Made by a program: the position numbers and the translations under genes
Part shown: positions 18,732 through 26,246 of the stretch, piece after piece
Layout of the letters: each line of letters begins with the position of its first letter
Numbering within the stretch: position 1 is the stretch's first letter
DNA from: Gammaproteobacteria bacterium
GTDB lineage: Bacteria; Pseudomonadota; Gammaproteobacteria; Arenicellales; UBA868
DNA length: 48,835 bases
Reading direction: 5' to 3'
Assembly: GCA_014239575.1 (NCBI GenBank)
Contig: JAAZYQ010000004.1
Coordinates: 7,676 to 56,510, forward strand
Notes under the pieces: generated by a model
Seen by the model: the letters and a program-made list of their open reading frames with translations, nothing else
What the model was told of the DNA's origin: nothing
Databases searched by the model: none

Positions 18732-19675
18732 TGCAGCGTAGTCCCTTGGGATTTTTCGGCGCAACGTAGGATTGCGCTACGCGCTCTGGGATTAACCTCG
18801 ATCTCGTGTGCCGATGGGCGCGTGGGCTTATTAAGCCGGGTCAGTGTGGGGTGCAATCTATCGTGAGTCACTGGTAGATCTGGCGGAAAAGGATCGCCCT
18901 GCGCGGCCTCACGCAGGAAATGCTTGACTCGACGATCCTCCAATGAATGAAAACTGATGACTACCAATCGGCCGGTCGGCTCAAGCATATCAAGGGCCTG
19001 GGGCAATACCGCGTCCAACTGTTCAAGTTCCTGATTGATATGCATCCGTACCGCCTGGAAGGTGCGCGTAGCCGGATGCTTACCTGGCTCGCGGGTCGGC
19101 ACACAGTCACTCACCAACTGTGCCAGTTCGGCGGTAGTGGTGAGTGGGCGGTTTTCCCGAGCGGTGATAAGCCCGTGTGCGATACGCCGGGCATAGCGCT
19201 CCTCTCCCAATGTGCGCAGAATTCTCGCGAAGTCGTTTTCCCCAACATCGGACAGCCACTCCTGCGCAGAAATGCCAACTGATGGATCCATCCGCATGTC
19301 CAACGGACCATTTCGCATAAAACTGAAGCCACGCTCTGCATCATCCAGTTGCGGTGAAGACACGCCCAGATCCAGAACGATTCCAGTCACCTGGCACGCA
19401 ACTCCGGCATGGCTTAATGCAAAGGACAGTTCAGAAAAAGGCGCCTGGATTACGGTTAAGCGAGATTCACTTGTGGCCCACTCCCGGGCGATGGCGCAGG
19501 CAGTCGGATCACGATCAATGGCGACGACACGGCCCTGACTGTCCAGGCAGTCGAGAATAGCGCGGGTGTGGCCACCGCGGCCAAAGGTCGCATCTACGAA
19601 GATGCCATCGGGCTTAGGGTTCAGCGCCTTCACGACCTCCGCTGTCATGACCGGGGCGTGGGCTGCAGCCAACAC
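18728..19675 (-). CDS. rsmH: 16S rRNA m4C1402 methyltransferase RsmH
   Basis: RsmH (MraW) methylates N4 of C1402 in 16S rRNA using S-adenosylmethionine. The 315-residue product shows the opening HAPVMTAEVV, the SAM-binding stretch IFVDATFGRGGHTRAIL, VVAIDRDPTA, LDLGVSSPQLDDAERGFSF, GPLDMRMDP, HPATRTFQAVRMHIN and ISFHSLEDRRVKHFL. The start is a GTG at 19675, 13 bases after mraZ; no ATG fits before the conserved HAPVM motif. Its partner methyltransferase RsmI, which modifies the same nucleotide, lies just beyond rnpB. Confidence 0.97.
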   Translation of the reverse strand: MLAAAHAPVMTAEVVKALNPKPDGIFVDATFGRGGHTRAILDCLDSQGRVVAIDRDPTACAIAREWATSESRLTVIQAPFSELSFALSHAGVACQVTGIVLDLGVSSPQLDDAERGFSFMRNGPLDMRMDPSVGISAQEWLSDVGENDFARILRTLGEERYARRIAHGLITARENRPLTTTAELAQLVSDCVPTREPGKHPATRTFQAVRMHINQELEQLDAVLPQALDMLEPTGRLVVISFHSLEDRRVKHFLREAAQGDPFPPDLPVTHDRLHPTLTRLNKPTRPSAHEIEVNPRARSAILRCAEKSQGTTLQ

Positions 19676-19688
19676 GTTCCGGCTTTCC

Positions 19689-20147
19689 TTACAGCGAGAG
19701 CGATTCGAGTTCTACAGACAGGCGTTCGTCACCGGTCTGTGCCGCAAGCCATTCATCACATCTCGCCTTCCATCGGGATTCATCCCATATCTCAAACTTG
19801 TTACCCTGACCGATCAGAACGATGTGCTTCTCCAGCGCGGCAAACTCGCGCAACGGCGTCGGTATCCGTATGCGACTAACACTGTCCAGTTCGCAATCAG
19901 TGGCATAACCAATGAGGAAACGTTTAAGCGCCTGGGCAGCGGGATCGAAGCTTGGCAAATCGACTACTTTCTGCTCGACGCGCTCCCACTCATCCTGCGG
20001 GTAAACCCACAGACACCTTTCCCGGGTATTGTTGACAGTGAGCACCAGTCGCCCACCACATCGCTGCACCAACGGTTCGCGATGTACCGTGGGTACGGCA
20101 AAACGACCCTTGATATCAAGATTGAGGGTATTAGCGCCTCTAAACAT
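19689..20147 (-). CDS. mraZ: Transcriptional regulator MraZ
   Basis: MraZ is a small AbrB-like DNA-binding protein that represses the dcw promoter in E. coli by binding TGGGN repeats. The 152-residue product equals the E. coli length and has the two-fold SpoVT/AbrB-like layout. The first unit begins MFRGANTLNLDIKGRFAVPTVHR and contains WVYPQDEWERVE. The second contains DCELDSVSRIRIPTPLREFAAL, HIVLIGQGNKFEIWDESRW. It is the first gene of the cluster. Matching repeats at 20425-20449 next to the promoter (annotated separately) suggest it controls its own operon. Confidence 0.96.
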   Translation of the reverse strand: MFRGANTLNLDIKGRFAVPTVHREPLVQRCGGRLVLTVNNTRERCLWVYPQDEWERVEQKVVDLPSFDPAAQALKRFLIGYATDCELDSVSRIRIPTPLREFAALEKHIVLIGQGNKFEIWDESRWKARCDEWLAAQTGDERLSVELESLSL

Positions 20148-20253
20148 GCCGTCCCGCGTCTCCTTCAGCCAACTTGCCTGCCGTTCCCCGGTTCTACGCC
20201 ACGGTCCAACTCAAAACTGGACACCCCCACCACCCCATTCTCTGGAAAGAAAT

Positions 20254-20275
20254 CCCGGCCCCGCAAGGGGCCGGG
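20254..20275 (-). terminator. GC-rich hairpin in the mraZ leader, possible attenuator
   Basis: A perfect 9-bp stem, CCCGGCCCC (20254-20262) with GGGGCCGGG (20267-20275), closes a 4-base loop. Read on the minus strand, toward mraZ, the hairpin is followed by ATTTCTTTCC, a short T-rich run. On the plus strand no T run follows, so it is directional. It lies about 105 bases upstream of the mraZ start and about 165 bases downstream of the predicted transcription start. It could act as a weak terminator or attenuator in the dcw leader. The imperfect T tract leaves that open. Confidence 0.5.
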
Positions 20276-20424
20276 CAATTACCAAAGGAGGATGAGGATT
20301 TAGGTGGATAAGCCGCCACCCACGGCATCAGAAAAGATCCTGTCGTTATTACGATGATCATTTGGGAAAACGTTGTTGATCGACTTTTTTTATTCACATT
20401 TTTTGACCTTAAATTACATCTTTT

Positions 20425-20449
20425 CCCACAAACTACCACTAAACAACAC
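20425..20449 (-). promoter_or_regulatory. Putative MraZ operator: three direct repeats with 10-base period
   Basis: On the minus strand, three five-base units GTGTT, GTGGT and GTGGG lie at 20449-20445, 20439-20435 and 20429-20425, each separated by exactly 5 bases. E. coli MraZ is known to bind TGGGN direct repeats separated by 5 bases near the mra promoter, so the period and location match. The repeats begin at the -10 element and run over the expected transcription start, where a bound protein would block initiation. Only the last unit is a perfect match to the E. coli core. Confidence 0.6.
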
Positions 20450-20477
20450 TATAGGGACGAAACAGAGAGGCTGTCAA
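20448..20477 (-). promoter_or_regulatory. Sigma-70 promoter of the dcw cluster (Pmra)
   Basis: On the minus strand a perfect -35 TTGACA (20477-20472) is followed after 18 bases by TATAGT (20453-20448), a five-of-six match to the -10 consensus. It is the strongest promoter-like sequence I found in the window. It would start transcription near 20441 and leave a leader of about 290 bases before mraZ. No start codon context nearer than mraZ competes for it. Confidence 0.75.
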
Positions 20478-20640
20478 CCCTCAATTGCCTGAAAAGACTG
20501 AGTTTTCTGGAATTTTTTGACGGCCAGAGATGGGTCAAAAACAGCCGAGACTAGCCATCATCTGCTGTCTGTAATGGCTGCGGGAAACCTACAAACTTAA
20601 TGTGATCTGTGTATAGCAGTAATAAGAATATAATTTAATT
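20478..20640. other. AT-rich gap between rnpB and the dcw promoter
   Basis: Together with the mraZ leader this is the largest non-coding stretch in the window (about 500 bases from 20148 to 20649). The part 20478-20640 is AT-rich. I see no convincing gene, RNA fold or repeat in it. A plus-strand open frame of 66 codons crosses it (20354-20554) but also runs through the promoter and operator and has no ribosome site or recognisable product. Confidence 0.5.
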
Positions 20641-20649
20641 GAAAAAATA
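20641..20649 (-). terminator. U-tract at the rnpB 3' end
   Basis: On the minus strand the last bases of the RNase P RNA P1 helix (ending near 20650) run directly into TATTTTTTC. The P1 helix itself is long-range, so this is not a textbook local hairpin terminator, but the U tract placed right at the mature 3' end is the likely stop site. Efficient termination would keep rnpB transcription out of the dcw cluster, which is read in the same direction. Confidence 0.45.
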
Positions 20650-21040
20650 GGAGTCAGCCTATAAGCCGGGTTCTGTCGAGGACAACCATTCATCTGGGAC
20701 GTGCGTCACCGCACACCTCTTGCGACCTACCCGGATCCGACGCGGGCCGCGCCAAAGGATCCCTATTTGGTCTTGCTCCAGGTGGGGTTTACCCTGCCGT
20801 TCACGTTACCGCAAACGCGGTGCGCTCTTACCGCACCTTTTCACCCTTACCGGCGATAGGCCCAAAAGGCCGGCCCGCAGGCGGTATGTTTTCTGTGGCA
20901 CTTTCCGTCGGCTCGCGCCGCCCAGAGGTTATCTGGCACCTTGCCCTGTGGAGCCCGGACTTTCCTCCATCTCGTACCGCCTGCTGCCCCGAAGGGGCTA
21001 GCGGCAGACACCGGGACCGCGGTTGTCCGGCCGACTCCCG
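20650..21040 (-). ncRNA. rnpB: RNase P RNA, bacterial type A
   Basis: This is the catalytic RNA of RNase P, which trims the 5' leader of tRNA precursors. On the minus strand the highly conserved core elements appear in order: GGAGGAAAGTCCGGGCTCCA, GTGCGGTAAGAGCGCACCG, GGAGCAAGACCAAATAG, AGATGAATGGTTGTCC and ACAGAACCCGGCTTAT. The ends are set by the P1 pairing between GGAGTCGGCC (21038-21029) and GGCTGACTCC (20659-20650), ten pairs including one G-U. That gives about 391 bases, slightly longer than the 377-base E. coli RNA. Its place between mraZ and rsmI matches the Pseudomonas gene order. A candidate promoter is TTGCAT and TAAGTT spaced by 17 bases just upstream, which is weak. Confidence 0.96.
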
Positions 21041-21081
21041 GACGCAACTTAATCGCAGTGTGCGGCTAATGCAAGTGCTGA

Positions 21082-21963
21082 TCACTCACGGTCTGGCATA
21101 GCGCGGGTACGCTGGAGTATCCTCGTGTAGTAATCGTTCTTGCGTCCCCCGGTCAGGCGGGCCGCAACCTCGCTGGCGACACGTGGCGCGAGGACTCCCG
21201 CAAGCAGATCGAGCAGTCTTTCCTCATCAATCTGGGTTCTGACAGCCGCTTGGTCTGCCCCGCCAACGACCAGAACCATCTCGCCCCGACACTGGTCGGC
21301 ATCATTGCGCAAAATTGTCGCAATTTCGGCAGCTGACCCGCGAAGCACCGTCTCGAAACGTTTGGTCAATTCCCGGCACAGCGCAAGCGGTCGCTCAGGC
21401 CCGAAGATCGAAACCATATCGTCGATTGTGCTGCAGATACGTCGGGGAGATTCAAAAAAAACCTGGGTCCGGGTTTCACTCGAGAGCGCCTGAAGACGAC
21501 TGCGACGCGCAGCAGCTCGTGCGGGAAGGAATCCTTCAAAAACAAAGCGGTCTGTCCCCAAACCCGACACCGACAGAGCGGCAGTCACAGCACTCGGTCC
21601 GGGGATTACCCTCACCGGCAGATTGTGCCGTCGAGTTTCGAGCACCAGACGATAGCCCGGATCACTGATCAGAGGCGTCCCTGCATCACTAACCAGTGCA
21701 ACCTCCTCGCCACTTTGCAGTAACCGCAACACCCTCAATACCTGGCGAGCCTCGTTATGTTCGTGCAGCGCGATCATGCGCGGTTGGTGAATGCCTAAAT
21801 GGTTCAACAGGATCCGGGTATGGCGCGTATCCTCAGCGGCGATCACCTGGACATCCGAAAGGATCTTTGAGGCTCGGAGGGAAATGTCCCCGAGGTTACC
21901 GATCGGTGTCGCCACCACGTACAAGGTACCCGCCTGCGGCGCCTGCGTTTCACTTTTAATCAC
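21082..21963 (-). CDS. rsmI: 16S rRNA 2'-O-ribose C1402 methyltransferase RsmI
   Basis: RsmI methylates the ribose of C1402 of 16S rRNA, completing the modification begun by RsmH. The 293-residue product has the tetrapyrrole-methylase fold motifs GTLYVVATPIGNLGDIS, IAAEDTRHTRILLNHLGI, ALVSDAGTPLISDPGY and VIPGPSAVTAALSVSGL. DRFVFEGFLPARAAAR, VFFESPRRI and RGEMVLVVGG follow. The start is a GTG at 21963, divergent from lpoA across about 55 bases. No better start exists before the conserved core. The stop is about 40 bases upstream of the rnpB 5' end. Confidence 0.96.
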   Translation of the reverse strand: MIKSETQAPQAGTLYVVATPIGNLGDISLRASKILSDVQVIAAEDTRHTRILLNHLGIHQPRMIALHEHNEARQVLRVLRLLQSGEEVALVSDAGTPLISDPGYRLVLETRRHNLPVRVIPGPSAVTAALSVSGLGTDRFVFEGFLPARAAARRSRLQALSSETRTQVFFESPRRICSTIDDMVSIFGPERPLALCRELTKRFETVLRGSAAEIATILRNDADQCRGEMVLVVGGADQAAVRTQIDEERLLDLLAGVLAPRVASEVAARLTGGRKNDYYTRILQRTRAMPDRE

Positions 21964-22017
21964 TTAATTTGCTCGCTTGGATATCGTCGGGCGACTATCA
22001 CCGTACAGGAAATAGAG

Positions 22018-23985
22018 GTGCTCCGCTATACTGAGCCGATGCGTATGCCTCCTGCCGTGCGGCCGGCACTCATCGTGCTTTTGGCGATTTTTGTAATGCT
22101 GATCACCGGCTGCTTCAGGATAAATAATCCAGCTGGAGTCAGTGCCTCACCCGACATCAGCCACAAAACCACACCAAGCGCGCCAGCCCAATCCCCGACT
22201 CCAGGCAAACTCGTGCCTGCCGAACGCAGTTTGGCGGCACAAGAACCTGGCACCTCCGGCTGGACCTTTCTAAAGCGTGCCCTTAATGCCGTCGGACCAA
22301 AAGCGGACGCCAACTTTCTCGGCGCAGCCCAAAGATTTCTGGAATCCGGTTTGATCGCGCCAGCCAGCAGCGCCCTGGCTAATGTGGCGAGTGACGATCC
22401 AGGCAGTTGGCCCGATAACCAGCGTCAATTGCTACGCGGGGCCTTGGCGTTAGCTCATCAGAAGCCCAAAGAGGCATTACACCTGGTCGAGCGCCTGAGT
22501 CCTGACGCGATGGATTCACGCCAGCATCTAATGATGATGGAACTCCAGTTGCGCGCATTCTTTGAAATCGGTGAAATCCGCCAGGCTCTGATTCTCATGA
22601 GGACAGAGTCAGCCGAACGGACGGTACCAAAAGAGATCAATTCTTTGTACCGACTGGCCTTCTCGCAATTGGCCCGCCTAAGCAGCAAAACCCTGGCAGA
22701 GCTTGTCGCAGACCCCGCGCTAACGACACAGGATCGGGCCTGGATCACCCTGGTAAGTCTTTACCTCCGCGATGGGTGGAATCTTTTTGGCCTGCGCAAT
22801 GCTTTTTCCAAATGGGCGACTCAGCACCCACAGCATCCAGCTACGAACAGTGTGCTGACTTCGCTTGCCCCCCCTGACTGCACGAACACCGATGGCGCCC
22901 AGGTCGCCCTACTGCTACCGTTGAGTTCCTCTTACCGAGAAGCCGCCAGTGCGTTTCGAGATGGCTTTTTCAGTCTGCACGAAGCGGATAGCGATCCGAC
23001 CAAACCGTCCATAAAGGTTTATGACTTTGGTGACCAGATCGAATTGGTGCCAAACGTTTACCAGCAAGCACTCAAAGACGGCGCAAGTCAGGTGGTCGGC
23101 CCGCTGGGGCGTCGCGCCGTCGCGGCGCTGGCCCAATGGCAACGTTTCCCGGTTCCAACCCTGCTGTTGGGATCAATTGGGTCGGGCTTGCGGGCGGGCG
23201 GCTTTTCCCTGGACTTGTCACTACAAAATGAGGCACGCGCTTTGGTAACCCACGCCCGGCAGCGCGGCCTACGCCGCGCCTTGATCCTGCACGGTTCTGA
23301 TCAGCGAAGCGCAGCATCCGCCGATGCGGCAGCAACGGCGTGGGCACACCAGGGTGGAATCATTGCGGGAACAACCAAGATTCCCAAGGGGGTTGATGAT
23401 TACTCCACTACGCTCGCTAAGCTTCTGGGCCTTGCTGACAGCGCACGCCGCGGCGAGATATTGCAGGCACTGCTGGGCAACAGCACCCACCTGTACACCG
23501 TGCCTCGCCGACGACAGGACTTTGACGTTATTTTTCTTCTCAGCGACCAGTCGACGGCGCGGATGTTAAAGCCGCAACTAGATTTTCATCGGGCCGGCTC
23601 GGTACCGGTGTACTCGATGAATACCATCTTTAGCGGCAAACCCAATCGGGCCAATGACCTTGATCTTGAGGGTGTTATGTTTTCTGATATGCCTTGGCTC
23701 GTGCGCACCGGCGGACGTTTTGATCGAACTACCCTGCCGTTTGCGCTGAATGTGCCTTATCGGTATTCGGTCACCGACCGACTGTTCGCTCTGGGTATGG
23801 ACGCCTATGTACTGAACCGCCTTGCCACATGCATGCATGCCGATCCCCGGCAGATTTATGCCGGGGCCAGTGGCTTGTTATCGGTAGGCCGGGATGGGCG
23901 GATCAACAGGACCCCAGACTGGGTCTGGTTCACCGATGGGCTACCCCAGGGGTGGAAACCATCGCTGGGCACCGGAAAGGGCTGA
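22018..23985 (+). CDS. lpoA: Outer-membrane lipoprotein activator of penicillin-binding protein (LpoA/LppC family)
   Basis: LpoA reaches from the outer membrane through the peptidoglycan to stimulate a class A penicillin-binding protein in E. coli. The 655-residue product has a signal peptide with lipobox LITGC (Cys32). An N-terminal helical region with TPR-like character (about residues 70-275) follows. A C-terminal periplasmic-binding-protein-like domain starts at VALLLPLSSSYREAASAFRDGF and includes GASQVVGPLGRRAVAALA. The GTG at 22018 has AGGA at good spacing. ATG codons at 22039 and 22045 would give a shorter but still valid signal peptide without a ribosome site. Context (rsmI, yraN, SIS protein, BON lipoprotein) matches E. 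coli yraLMNOP. Confidence 0.92.
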   Translation: MLRYTEPMRMPPAVRPALIVLLAIFVMLITGCFRINNPAGVSASPDISHKTTPSAPAQSPTPGKLVPAERSLAAQEPGTSGWTFLKRALNAVGPKADANFLGAAQRFLESGLIAPASSALANVASDDPGSWPDNQRQLLRGALALAHQKPKEALHLVERLSPDAMDSRQHLMMMELQLRAFFEIGEIRQALILMRTESAERTVPKEINSLYRLAFSQLARLSSKTLAELVADPALTTQDRAWITLVSLYLRDGWNLFGLRNAFSKWATQHPQHPATNSVLTSLAPPDCTNTDGAQVALLLPLSSSYREAASAFRDGFFSLHEADSDPTKPSIKVYDFGDQIELVPNVYQQALKDGASQVVGPLGRRAVAALAQWQRFPVPTLLLGSIGSGLRAGGFSLDLSLQNEARALVTHARQRGLRRALILHGSDQRSAASADAAATAWAHQGGIIAGTTKIPKGVDDYSTTLAKLLGLADSARRGEILQALLGNSTHLYTVPRRRQDFDVIFLLSDQSTARMLKPQLDFHRAGSVPVYSMNTIFSGKPNRANDLDLEGVMFSDMPWLVRTGGRFDRTTLPFALNVPYRYSVTDRLFALGMDAYVLNRLATCMHADPRQIYAGASGLLSVGRDGRINRTPDWVWFTDGLPQGWKPSLGTGKG

Positions 23986-24023
23986 CGTGACCTGCCAGAA
24001 GCGCACTGGCAGATGATCAGGCT

Positions 24024-24365
24024 GTGAACCGCCACTGGTCAGAAGATCTAGCTCTGGAGCAACTGCTGGCCAGCGGACTGAAACTGGTTTGCCGAAACTA
24101 CTGGACCCGTCGCGGCGAAATTGACCTGATCATGCGAGACGGCAATGAACTGGTATTTGTCGAAGTGCGTCAAAGAACCCATACAGCGTATGGTCGACCC
24201 GAGGAAACCGTGAACCGAAGCAAACGCGCCAGATTACGCCTGGCTGCAGACCATTTTCTGCAGCAGTTTGCTGAATCTCACTTACAGCCGTGTCGATTCG
24301 ATATCTTTGCTGTGACTGGCAATGACGTTGACCATACCTGGCAATGGATTAACGATGCCTTCTGA
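24024..24365 (+). CDS. yraN: UPF0102 family protein YraN, predicted endonuclease-like
   Basis: This 113-residue protein belongs to the UPF0102/YraN family, which has a restriction-endonuclease-like fold; its role is unsettled. Visible family motifs are RNYWTRRGEIDLIMRDGNELVFVEVRQR, where the acidic E-D and E-x-R residues would form the nuclease-like site, and FDIFAVTG near the end. The start is a GTG at 24024. The family usually has about ten more N-terminal residues, and a CTG at 24006 is the only upstream in-frame alternative before a stop, so the true start is uncertain. It lies 38 bases after lpoA. Confidence 0.88.
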   Translation: MNRHWSEDLALEQLLASGLKLVCRNYWTRRGEIDLIMRDGNELVFVEVRQRTHTAYGRPEETVNRSKRARLRLAADHFLQQFAESHLQPCRFDIFAVTGNDVDHTWQWINDAF

Positions 24366-24504
24366 CCGGCCATCTCAAAGTACCGGCCATACAGAACTGA
24401 ATAGCGCCAGGGTCATTGCCAGTAGACCGGTTGCACCAGGGGGCCACTCACGCTACCGTCTGTCCCTGGAACAGCTGTTACCCACAGATCGGAAACGATA
24501 AGAG

Positions 24505-25095
24505 ATGAAATCTATGGAGCAGGACATTCGTGACCAGTTCGAGGCCAGTGCACAGATCGCACTCGCCAGTGCCGACCGGCTGGCGGGCCCTATTGCCCGG
24601 GCTGGACGAGCCATTATTGAAACACTAGACGGTGGCGGCAAGCTGCTGCTTTGCGGTAACGGTGGCTCCGCCAGCGATGCATTACATTTCAGCGGCGAAC
24701 TGCTGGCGCGCTATGAAAAAGAACGTCATGCCTTGCCGGCTATTGCACTGGTTGCCGATACCGCCGCCTTAACCGCAACCGGAAACGATTACGATTTCAC
24801 CCAGGTCTTTTCACGACAGGTCGAGGCCTTCGGTCGATCAGGTGATCACCTGATCGCTATCACGACATCGGGTAACTCGCCGAATATCCTCGAGGCGGTA
24901 CGCACAGCGCAGGACATCGCAGATGTTACTATCACGGCATTTACCGGGCGTGAGGGCGGTCAGCTCGGCAATCTGTTGCGTGATACCGATATCGAGCTAC
25001 GGGTACCGTCCGACAGTACTGCACGAATCCAGGAAGGTCACGCTATAATCATCCACTGTCTATGTCGACTGATCGATAAACACTTCTGCGGATAA
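24505..25095 (+). CDS. gmhA: SIS-domain protein, probable sedoheptulose-7-phosphate isomerase (GmhA; DiaA-like by position)
   Basis: This 196-residue protein has a single SIS domain with CGNGGSASDALHFSGELLARY, ITTSGNSPNI and STARIQEGHAIIIHCLC. By position (after yraN, before the BON lipoprotein) it corresponds to E. coli DiaA, a DnaA-binding SIS protein. However, E65 (HFSGEL) and H179 (IQEGHA) match the catalytic E65 and H180 of E. coli GmhA, which DiaA lacks at the glutamate position. The heptose gene rfaE2 is two genes downstream. I therefore favour GmhA, which makes heptose 7-phosphate for LPS; a dual or DiaA-like role is not excluded. An ATG three codons later is an alternative start. Confidence 0.85.
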   Translation: MKSMEQDIRDQFEASAQIALASADRLAGPIARAGRAIIETLDGGGKLLLCGNGGSASDALHFSGELLARYEKERHALPAIALVADTAALTATGNDYDFTQVFSRQVEAFGRSGDHLIAITTSGNSPNILEAVRTAQDIADVTITAFTGREGGQLGNLLRDTDIELRVPSDSTARIQEGHAIIIHCLCRLIDKHFCG

Positions 25096-25100
25096 TTTTC

Positions 25101-25700
25101 ATGATTCAGTTTCGTTACGCCATTTCGAAAAGGCCCTTTAGACATACCTTGCTAGCACTACTGATCGCCGTTACGGTCAGCGGTTGCGGTATCGTCGTAG
25201 CCACCACCGCGGCAGTGATCGCCGTCGATGTTGCCCGCGACCGCCGCGGCGTGAGTGTCTACTGGGACGACAACAAAATCGAGTTCGATATTCGCGGCTC
25301 CATAAGTGACCAAAAAGAGATCCGACATGAGAATGTCAGCGTCACGGTATTTAATGGAATTGTTCTGCTGACCGGTGAAGTGCCCGACCAAAGAGATATC
25401 GACAAGATTCTCGATCTGGCCAAGGCACATAAAGGTTCACAGCAAGTTGTCAATCGCCTGGAGCTTGCGGGAAAAACAAATCTAACCAGTCGTACCAACG
25501 ATGGTTGGATCACCGCCCGAGTCAAAACGGCGATGGCCACATCGGGAGCACTGGACCCTACCCGGGTCAAGGTGGTAACGGAACGGGCGAATGTTTATCT
25601 GATGGGGCTGGTGACCCGCGCCGAGGCTGAAGCTGCTGTCAAAGTTACCCGATCTGTACCAGGCGTCGTACGTGTGATCAAAGTATTTGAGTACATCTGA
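25101..25700 (+). CDS. BON-domain outer-membrane lipoprotein, YraP/DolP-like
   Basis: This 199-residue lipoprotein has a signal peptide ending in the lipobox VSGC (Cys29) followed by two BON domains. The first contains VSVTVFNGIVLLTGEVPDQRDIDKI, the second WITARVKTAMATSGALDPTRVKVVTERANVYLMGLVTRAEAEAAV (read in parts), each with the buried glycine of the fold. The E. coli equivalent, DolP/YraP, binds anionic phospholipids and supports outer-membrane integrity. It starts 5 bases after the gmhA-like stop and matches the yraP position in E. coli, so orthology is likely. Confidence 0.9.
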   Translation: MIQFRYAISKRPFRHTLLALLIAVTVSGCGIVVATTAAVIAVDVARDRRGVSVYWDDNKIEFDIRGSISDQKEIRHENVSVTVFNGIVLLTGEVPDQRDIDKILDLAKAHKGSQQVVNRLELAGKTNLTSRTNDGWITARVKTAMATSGALDPTRVKVVTERANVYLMGLVTRAEAEAAVKVTRSVPGVVRVIKVFEYI

Positions 25701-25723
25701 GTATCACCCGGTGTCATTCTGGG

Positions 25724-26209
25724 GTGAACAGCGCCCATAAAATCATCCTCGACCCAAAAGCGCTGACGCAACGGGTCGACTCCGCTCAGCGGCCACTGGT
25801 TTTTACCAACGGCTGTTTCGATATTCTCCATCGGGGCCACATCACCTATCTTGAAGAAGCAGCTGGGCTGGGAGTCACGCTGCTAGTCGCCCTGAATACC
25901 GATGATTCGGTACGCCAACTGGATAAGGGGCCCGGGCGGCCGGTCAACCCGCTGGAAGACCGCATGGCACTCGTCGCTGCGCTTGAGTGTGTCAGTCTCG
26001 TTACTGCGTTTGATGAGGCGACCCCACTGGAACTTATACGCCAAGTCAAACCGGACCACCTGATCAAAGGTGGCGACTGGAGTCAGGGGGAAATTGTCGG
26101 GGCCGATGTCGTGCAGGCGGCCGGCGGCGCCGTCCACAGTTTGCCTTTTCGCTACCAGCGCTCAACGACTGAATTGATTCACCGACTGCGCGATCTGAAA
26201 TGCAGCTGA
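25724..26209 (+). CDS. rfaE2: D-beta-D-heptose 1-phosphate adenylyltransferase (RfaE2, HldE C-domain type)
   Basis: This 161-residue nucleotidyltransferase would transfer AMP to heptose 1-phosphate, giving ADP-heptose for the LPS core. The cytidylyltransferase-like motifs are FTNGCFDILHRGHITYLEEA (with the HxGH-type site HRGH), ALNTDDSVRQLDKGPGRPVN and KGGDWSQGEIVGADVV. In E. coli this domain is the C-terminal half of HldE; here it is a stand-alone protein, so a separate kinase (RfaE1) should exist elsewhere. The GTG at 25724 is the first start in frame. The gene completes the plus-strand envelope block. Confidence 0.93.
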   Translation: MNSAHKIILDPKALTQRVDSAQRPLVFTNGCFDILHRGHITYLEEAAGLGVTLLVALNTDDSVRQLDKGPGRPVNPLEDRMALVAALECVSLVTAFDEATPLELIRQVKPDHLIKGGDWSQGEIVGADVVQAAGGAVHSLPFRYQRSTTELIHRLRDLKCS

Positions 26210-26246
26210 AGCTATGACCTGATCGTAGCGATCCTAGCGGTGCAAT

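Noticed and set aside
20354-20554. 66-codon plus-strand open frame in the dcw upstream region
   Set aside because: It runs antisense through the promoter and operator, has AT-rich composition and no ribosome site.
24505-25095. Naming the SIS protein DiaA from gene order alone
   Set aside because: The catalytic glutamate and histidine of GmhA are present and a heptose gene is adjacent, so GmhA is the better call.
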